DNA from: Heterotrichella gracilis
Lineage: Eukaryota; Sar; Xanthophyceae; Tribonematales; Xanthonemataceae
Assembly (NCBI GenBank): GCA_032358255.1
Contig: JAULBX010026274.1
Location: forward strand, 169,425 to 233,424
Length of the DNA: 64,000 nucleotides
Direction of reading: 5' to 3'
Positions 58,401-64,000 of the stretch are shown here, piece by piece. Under the pieces are notes generated by a model. That model saw only the letters and a list, made by a program, of their open reading frames with translations. It did not search any database and was not told the DNA's origin. Every line of letters begins with the position of its first letter. Position 1 is the stretch's first letter. The translations under genes and the position numbers were made by a program.

Positions 58401-60969
58401 GCAAGCTGCCTGAGGAGGAGCGGGACATCAAGTTTGATGATGAGCTGGCGGAGCTGCCGCCAGAGCAGAGGCGCATTGAGGTGGGGGGCGCTGCATGGAC
58501 CGACCATGTGTACACAGATGTACAAATAAAAAAGCCAATGTATTCAAAATACATTTAGATAACAGGCTCCCGCACAGTGGCCTGGGGGGGCGTGCCTTTT
58601 AGGTTTGGGTTTGGGTTTGGGGGCTACTGGGGCCCCATGGGAATACAGTTGCCACTGACAGTCCTAGGGGTGCACGTCATGGGGATGCTAATCCCAAAAC
58701 CCTTTTTTGAAGTTGCGAATACCTCTTTCCAGGTGCGCAAGAAGCGCGAGTTTGTGCGCGCCAAGGCGGAAGAGGCCAAGGCAGACGACAGCCAGGGGGG
58801 TGCCCAGGTGGCGGTGCCCGCGCCCGACCCCACCCTGCCCCCCTCGTTCGACCCGGACACCAACAACCACCGCTACCGCTTCCTGGAGAGCTCGGGAGGC
58901 TGGATCTCAAGGTGCGGCTGGTTGCACAGAGAGGGGCTAGGGTTGAGGGCCGTGGGTTAGGGTTTTGGGTTATTTGGGGGGCTGCAGAGGCTGCCATGCT
59001 GCCAGCACCCGCACTATCAGTGGCCGTGCCGCGAATGCTCATGCTACCATTGCCCCATCACCCATCATCCCTTGCAGGCCTTGTGAATCACTATGGGATG
59101 ATCATGCTGGCTTTTTCGAGGGGCTGTTGTCTCCCCGCTCCAATATAATCAACCCCAACCAATCAACCCAACCTTTCCCAGCCAACCCCAATCCAACTGT
59201 GTAGGCCCTTTGTCGAGTCGCACGGCGTGGACCACGACGACGGCGTTGATGGCTTCAGCAGCGAGCGGCAGGGCGTGTACCGGGCCAAGGGGCAGCACCT
59301 GGGGGGGGTGCCAGGGGTGCTGGTGGCGCAGATCCACAAGGACAAGAACCAGGTGGGTGGGGGATTGGGGGGGGTGAGGGTAGTGGGGGGGGTGGGGGGG
59401 GGGATGGAGGGGTGAATGGGGGAGGGCGGGAGGCTGTGATGGTGCTGGTGGCATGAATCTATAAGGACAAGAACCAGGTGGGTGGGAGGTGGCGGTGTTG
59501 GAATGGGATGGTGTGCAGTTGCCAGCTGTGCATTCACACCTGGGCACAAAGCGCTGGAACGCACGTCCTTCAAGTTACCATCACACGCGTAACGAGTGGT
59601 ACGCATCTACCAACATCAACCATGCGCCACGCACACTTGTCTTTCACTGCCCATACTGGACCCAAACCCTAAACCCTAGACTCTAAACCCTAAATCCTCC
59701 CGCCTCGCCCTGTTGCAGTTCTCGCTCCAGGCGGAGGCCGAGTCCTCCGTGTACCACAGCCGCAAGTGGGTGAGCACGCTGACCGGCGAGGCGCAGACCA
59801 TCGGCAAGGACATGCTGTACACCGCGCGGGCGGAGAGCCGCCTGCGCACCATGAAGCGCAACAAGACCTCGGTGGGGCTGCTGCTGTCGCGCCTGTCGGA
59901 GGAGATGGGCGTGCCATCCAAGGTAGGCGCGAGGTGGTGGTATGGTTCCAGCAGGACAGGCCAAGTTCCAGCAGGACAGGCCAAGTCGGTGGTGTGTGCA
60001 TGGGTAACTGGCGCTGGCGTGATGCTCCTTAGTGCAGGGCCTGTTTTGCTGTCCTTGTAGGCACTCAATCACTAGCCGCACACAACATATTCAAACCTTG
60101 AAACGAAACCCTAAACCCTTCAGTCAAACCCTGAAATGACGCCGTCTTATCCCAGGGCCCCATTGCCTTTGCACTGGATGCACACCTGGCATGGGGATTT
60201 AGTAACAATTCAAATCCTAAATCCCTCAACATAAATCCTACAAATTCCTCATCCCCAGGGCCCCCTTGCCTTTGGCGCCAAGCTTGAGGACCGCATCAAG
60301 ATCCGGCCTGGCGTGAAGGCCACCGCCAGCGTGGGCACCATCCAGTGCAAGACCAAGATGGGCAAGGAGAAGGCGCAGGCGGCATCCATCGAGCTCAAGA
60401 TGAAGCACGACAGGAAGCAGGTGAAGGGAGGGTTTTGGGTAGGGTTTGGCACTGCAATGGGGTTTTGAGGCTGGGTGTGGTGCAGCGGATTAGTAACAGG
60501 TACGGGGCTGGCTAAATGCCCTTCATGTCCTTATACTTTAGCAAAGGAATAAGGGATAAAAGTAAGCATCTGCCCAGCATTCTATCCGATTGTAAACATC
60601 TGAGCTGGCGAGAAAGTTTGAGTTTTGAGGGAGTTGCAAGTGAATGCAAGATTGGATTCTTCCCTCCTTCTGACCCTGATTTCCCCATTGTCTCCTCCTT
60701 CTGACTCTGTTTCCGCCCCCTTGCAGGCGCTCCTGGGCGGCAGCGCCATGTACTTCCGCAAGGACCTGGCCCTTGGGGGCAACGCCTCCGCGCAGCTGCC
60801 GCTCACGCCGCAGACGCAGATGGCCACGCGGGTGAACCTCAATAACAAGGGCACCGGCCAGGTGACTGTGCGGGTGACCTCGCATGACCTCCCGCAGCTG
60901 GGCTACCTGCTGGCGGTGCCGGTGGTTGGCGCCATGCTGGCGCGCATCAGGGGGGAGGACATGTACTGA
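52447..60969 (+). CDS. TOC159: TOC159-family chloroplast preprotein import receptor GTPase
   Basis: Outer-envelope GTPase that recognises transit peptides at the TOC translocon. Eighteen exons, all in phase: 52447-52472, 52571-52643, 52731-52839, 53208-53567, 53808-53911, 54311-54553, 54996-55128, 55447-55763, 55962-56147, 56495-56704, 57160-57461, 57901-58086, 58318-58480, 58733-58911, 59205-59352, 59719-59922, 60259-60420, 60727-60969; 1115 aa. The A domain (to about residue 455) is acidic, with SDDDVFVSETVSDDSDIEYG near the start and Pro/Ala/Glu-rich runs (APAPAPAAPAPEP; PPPAAPPAAPPAPPP). The G domain has P-loop VLGASGTGKSATINSLL, RFIDTPGLFPAAS and VVLTHASVAPPDS. The C-terminal M domain (from about residue 760) anchors the protein: YRFLESSGGWISRPFVESHG, AEAESSVYHSRKWVSTLTGE and the ending PVVGAMLARIRGEDMY. 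Several introns hold decayed copies of the adjoining exon ends. Confidence 0.95.
55891..55927 (+). repeat. Ghost of the TOC159 exon 9 start with its 3' splice site
   Basis: CCACAG|GACATGTGCTTGCAATG at 55894-55916 resembles the true border TTGCAG|GACACGCGCGTGCAAATG (AG at 55960-55961), 62 bases downstream. The similarity continues into CTCTGCACC against TTCCGCATC. Confidence 0.65.
56245..56284 (+). repeat. G-run block in TOC159 intron 9
   Basis: Runs of eight, nine and more G separated by single T or A, on the coding strand. Sufficient for an RNA or DNA G-quadruplex. A similar block lies in intron 15 (59353-59412). Confidence 0.85.
56755..56795 (+). repeat. Ghost of the TOC159 exon 10 end
   Basis: GACACGCATGGCCTGCTCCC then AGCGGCCAAGGAGG, starting 56760, matches the real exon end GACACGCCCGGCCTGTTCCC then GGCCGCCAGCCAGG, starting 56672, with a spacing of 88 bases. 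The real segment encodes the DTPGLFPAAS switch region; the copy has lost the reading sense. Confidence 0.7.
57605..57941 (+). repeat. Tandem array of the TOC159 exon 12 start with its 3' splice site
   Basis: Exon-start copies (AG|GCTG(C/T)TCAACCCCGTTGCC) begin at 57703, 57802 and 57901, exactly 99 bases apart; only the last is followed by the full exon. Each unit ends with CCCAAAACCCTAA(T), CCAAACCC and TCTCCCACAG. An older copy of the next exon stretch (CTGCCGCAC-AAC-GCGA--GCCA-CCTGTGCT) is visible at 57624-57658. Use of the 57802 acceptor would run into TAA. Confidence 0.93.
59441..59488 (+). repeat. Ghost of the TOC159 exon 15 end with its 5' splice site
   Basis: The copy at 59442 (GTGCTGGTGGCATGAATCTA, AAGGACAAGAACCAGGTGGG) matches the exon end at 59318 (GTGCTGGTGGCGCAGATCCA, CAAGGACAAGAACCAGGTGG), spacing 124. 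The donor is intact, but a TGA interrupts the copied frame. Confidence 0.9.
59667..59698 (+). repeat. Telomere-type CCCTAAA array in TOC159 intron 15
   Basis: AAACCCTAAACCCTAGACTC followed by TAAACCCTAAATCC just before the 3' splice site at 59718. It is the complement of TTTAGGG. Similar short arrays occur near 57127, 57669 and 60108 in the same gene and near 17080 in ABCF. Confidence 0.85.
59946..59985 (+). repeat. Perfect 20-base tandem repeat, two units
   Basis: TTCCAGCAGGACAGGCCAAG occurs twice in direct succession, just inside TOC159 intron 16. Confidence 0.9.
60146..60180 (+). repeat. Ghost of the TOC159 exon 17 start with its 3' splice site
   Basis: ATCCCAG|GGCCCCATTGCCTTTG (AG at 60154-60155) matches the real border ATCCCCAG|GGCCCCCTTGCC followed by TTTGG (AG at 60257-60258), spacing 103. 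Confidence 0.85.
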
Positions 60970-63610
60970 GGAGGGGAGGAAAGTGCGCTGATCAGGGGAT
61001 TATGAGGAGGGGAGTGGCGGGTGCAATGCTGGCGTGTGTTGAGGGAGGAGGCGTGTCAGAGCTCCTGGGGATTGGTGGAGCCTTCAAGGGTGGTGGGCTT
61101 CAGGGGGGAGAAGGGGGGTTGCTGGCGCCGCTTCAATACCTGACGGGGTGGGTGCTTTGGAGAGGTGGAGTGGTTGGGATGGCACTGGTTTTGGGGCGGA
61201 TTTCCAAGGCAATGGTATGGGGGCTGCTGGTGGCCATATGGCTGTGGTGCACTAGGCTGAAGAGCATGGGACACGTGGGGTACTGGCGAGTTTGCGCTAG
61301 GCTCATGAGGTGTGCGTTCTCACTGAACTAGTGTCTCGGCCTTGGGTGGCAACAGCGGTCTATCTGTTCATTTTTGAAGCAAGACTTGTTCGTGCGCTCA
61401 TATAGCAGACGTTGCGCTCTTCAGTTGGACAGTTGAAATTGTGCATAACGTACATGCATGCTAGAGTGAAGTGGTTTACACAGTACCCCCTTAGGCGTAG
61501 TCACATAATGGTATTAATTAACTTGTTTCGTGGGCTACGTTCCGTAGCAGCAAAGGTTTTGACGCAAAGGATATCCTTGCAAACGGCAGCATGGCTATAG
61601 CAGGAATATTATTGTAAAAGTATGCTATTGTGCAGTCTTCATTCCAAAGTGGCTGCTGCCAACAGCATGCAAGTCAACGACATACCAGCATTGCAACCCA
61701 ATAGTAAACTTGATCACCGCGGCAGGTTCAATTATTGGGCCCATTTTGCTTGCAAGACCCGGTTGAGGTTGGGAAGCGTGCCTTATGCTGAGTACCTGAA
61801 GCCACCGCCAGTTCAAACGCTGCGGCAGGACACTTGTGCAAGACACTCGTGGCCCAATGCCATGGCACATTGAGGAACCTATATGCATGCGTGGCACTGA
61901 ATGCTGGTTGTCGCCCTGTGGCACCATACCTTTGAGGCAAGCTGGCAAGGGATGTGTATCTATCTGCAAGTCACACTGTGGTTACCCAGGACACATCTGC
62001 CTAACCTAGCTGTGTCTCCGCTGCCTGCGTCCAGGTGGCTAGCGGTGACGACTGCTGCACAAGAGAAGCACTTCCATCGCCTTTTTGCACAGGAAACGCC
62101 CACGGCAACACGGTTTATCGATAAAGGACTGGAGTGTGTTTGGCAGCCTTCAGTTTGTTTCCATATTCAGCGTCCACTTCCGTTAAGTACGCCCACCTTC
62201 CGCTTTCATGTTTGCAGAAGAGTTCGAGAGTTTTGTGATATCACCCACGGTTGCACTCTCCCCCTTTGGCAACGCCTGCACCCGGCACTAGTGCTGCCCA
62301 CAGTTTCTTATTCCATACGACGGACATGTGAGGATACATATCAACAGCTGACTGTCGTTTTCAGCTGCTGCTTGGGACTCTTGTGTCAATATGCATGCAT
62401 ATGCTAGCCATGCTCGCAGGCGGCAAGGAATGCCTCCCAGTAGTGACACTACTCGTTGCGTGTACATTTTCGTTCCGACTGCAGTTATATCCGTGTTTCA
62501 GTCAGCACTCGTCACTGCTGTATGGGTGCCCGAATAAATGTAATCTATCTGACTTTATTTGGGCAGTTAGTGTATCCTGTGAGCGCTGTCCCACTGCAAC
62601 AGCTCTACTCTCTTCTGGCACTGCTTAAGTCAAAATAACAGTCTTTCACCCTTTTTTAATTTGTAGATCAACTTCATGATGTTCAATGCTGTCAACCGTG
62701 TTTCTGGCAAGCTTCGGGTTGGTGCGGGGCATTGGCATGGCGCACTTGAAAGGTGCGTAGCAAAATCGCTGTAATGCTCGTTGCCACATGCAAATGAAAC
62801 ATCAAACATACCCAATTATGTCATTTCAAACCAACAATGGTGATGGTCAGCAGATGGTCAGCAATGCCAGTCTTCAAGCATGGTAATGCGCACTAGTTGC
62901 GTTCCCACGCCTCCCATACATGCAATTTGGCTGTGCCATAGACATTTGTGCATTGTCGTGATCGGAAAAAGTGCTTTTTTAGGCGCGTTGTTGTTGTGCA
63001 CATGACCCTTCTTGTTTGTGGCAAGAACCCTGAAGCAATACTTTCCGATGCAGTTTTTCAGGAAGGCATGCTCTCAGGCGTTCTTTTTCCGCACCAGCAC
63101 GTCACAGCTCGCTGCTGTGTGACAGGAGACAGGCGCTGGTGGTGAGGGCAGCAAGACAGAGGGACAACAAGGGCGTCCGAGGTGCTTGTCAACCTTCCCA
63201 AATGGCTCCATTTTGGCTGTGTTGTTTTGCAGCATGCATTCTAAGAAATGACACAGTCTCCTTGATGCACAAAGGTGTTTGTTCCCGTCACGCGTTGGCA
63301 AAGGTTGTGGTTTCTGGGGTACATATATATATATATATAGTCGCATGCACATGGTAGGCTGCTGGGCTGTATAACGTCGGACAACACTTTGACCTATGAC
63401 TTAAGAGGTCAATTTGAGACCTCTCACACCCTCTTAAATGCCAGCACCCCCTCATCTGCAGCCTGTACTACTCCAGCATTTTCTGCAACACATTATACTT
63501 GTTGCTGTTGTCACCACCTAGATCTCGTGCTTTCTGTTGAGCAAATTGTTGTTTTAATGTAAGCAAATCCAAGAATCTAGCATGAGCCCCTTCCCAAATT
63601 GGGGGTGGTC
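60970..63610. other. Region downstream of TOC159 with no supported gene
   Basis: About 2.6 kb. Holds the TOC159 3' untranslated region (TGTAA at about 61613 is one candidate poly(A) signal). Longer open frames (for example 61901-62407 plus) have no recognisable motif, no splice support and Cys/Leu/His-rich composition of chance frames. A short (TA)n run lies at about 63323-63340. Confidence 0.5.
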
Positions 63611-63904
63611 ACCTTTTCTAGGTCCCCAGGGGTGAGCGGTGGGGATGTAAAGCCCACGCTGCAGCCCATGGCGGTGCATGCGGGGTGCGGCATGCGCTCT
63701 ACCCATACCCCCGACACTGCCTAACCCACGCACATGCACATGCACAAGACAAAACACCCTCTGCGCCAAAATATGCCCGCCATCAAATCTTTTCACCTCT
63801 TCCAGGTCCCCAGGGGTGAGCGGTGGGGATGCAAAGCCCGCGCTGCAGCCCATGGCGGTGCATGCGGGGTGCAGCATGCGCTCCACTCACTCCCCTGACA
63901 CCGC
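63611..63904 (-). repeat. Two tandem copies of about 110 bases, possible exon end of a gene running off the right edge
   Basis: Copies at 63611-63720 and 63794-63904 are about 90% alike, spacing 184. On the minus strand the right copy reads MLHPACTAMGCSAGFASPPL then TPGDLEE followed by GTGAAAAG, as an exon end with a donor. The left (downstream) copy keeps the same words with changes (GGGGACCTAGAAAAG|GTGACC). The protein was not recognised and the frame breaks with a TGA upstream of the ATG in the right copy, so a gene is only possible, not shown. Confidence 0.7.
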
Positions 63905-64000
63905 TTGAGGCACCAGTAATACGTTCCCCTTCTCGTCTGCTAGGGCAGCGGGGGCGGGGGCAGGCCGTAGATGCTAGCAGTTGTCATCTGGGGGCGGTGA

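Noticed and set aside
61901-62407. 168-residue plus-strand open frame
   Set aside because: No motif, no Kozak-like or splice support, chance-like composition; kept only as spacer.
1-64000. tRNA, rRNA, snoRNA and intact transposons
   Set aside because: No convincing cloverleaf, conserved rRNA block, transposase, reverse transcriptase or long terminal repeat was recognised by eye; a covariance-model scan would be needed to exclude small RNAs.

Overview
The window is nuclear DNA of a green alga (Chlorophyta; I cannot name the genus). The evidence is a TOC159-type chloroplast import receptor, a plant-type (type-B) response regulator with a GARP domain, a secreted Asn-Ala-Thr/proline-rich glycoprotein of the algal extracellular-matrix kind, and short interspersed arrays of the plant-type telomere motif TTTAGGG. 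Genes are intron-dense, with GT-AG introns and many GTGCG-type 5' splice sites. I rebuilt most genes exon by exon; reading frames stay in phase across junctions, which supports the models. No bacterial, viral, CRISPR or intact transposon sequence is seen.

Layout, left to right: class I histone deacetylase (+, cut by the left edge, ends 1609); a large nucleolar ribosome-biogenesis gene of URB2/NPA2 type (-, 2822-12361); soluble ABCF ATPase (-, 13736-18017); a 90-aa single-TM protein (+, 18538-19252); ARP3 (-, 19779-22201); eukaryotic cis-prenyltransferase (+, 22881-24861); Ala/Asn/Thr/Pro-rich glycoprotein (-, 26050-28010); MsrB without zinc cysteines (-, 30483-31732); PRA1-family protein (-, 32991-34084); triple-KH + WW RNA-binding protein (-, 36116-37884); type-B response regulator (-, 39650-43005); CobW/ZNG1-type GTPase (-, 43774-46248); PQ-loop/MPDU1-like protein with a plastid-like leader (+, 46843-49412); DNAJC8-like J protein (-, 49776-51738); TOC159-family GTPase with 18 exons (+, 52447-60969); then about 3 kb with no convincing complete gene and a tandem duplication at the right edge.

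These are mostly housekeeping genes, each apparently with its own promoter; I see no functional cluster. The most unusual property is structural. At least eight places carry decayed tandem copies of an exon end together with its splice site, left as 'exon ghosts' inside the neighbouring intron or just past the stop. They occur at the HDAC 3' end, a URB2 5' splice site, five TOC159 exons (one with four copies) and the right edge. This looks like a recurrent process of short tandem duplication across exon-intron borders that lengthens introns and creates decoy splice sites.
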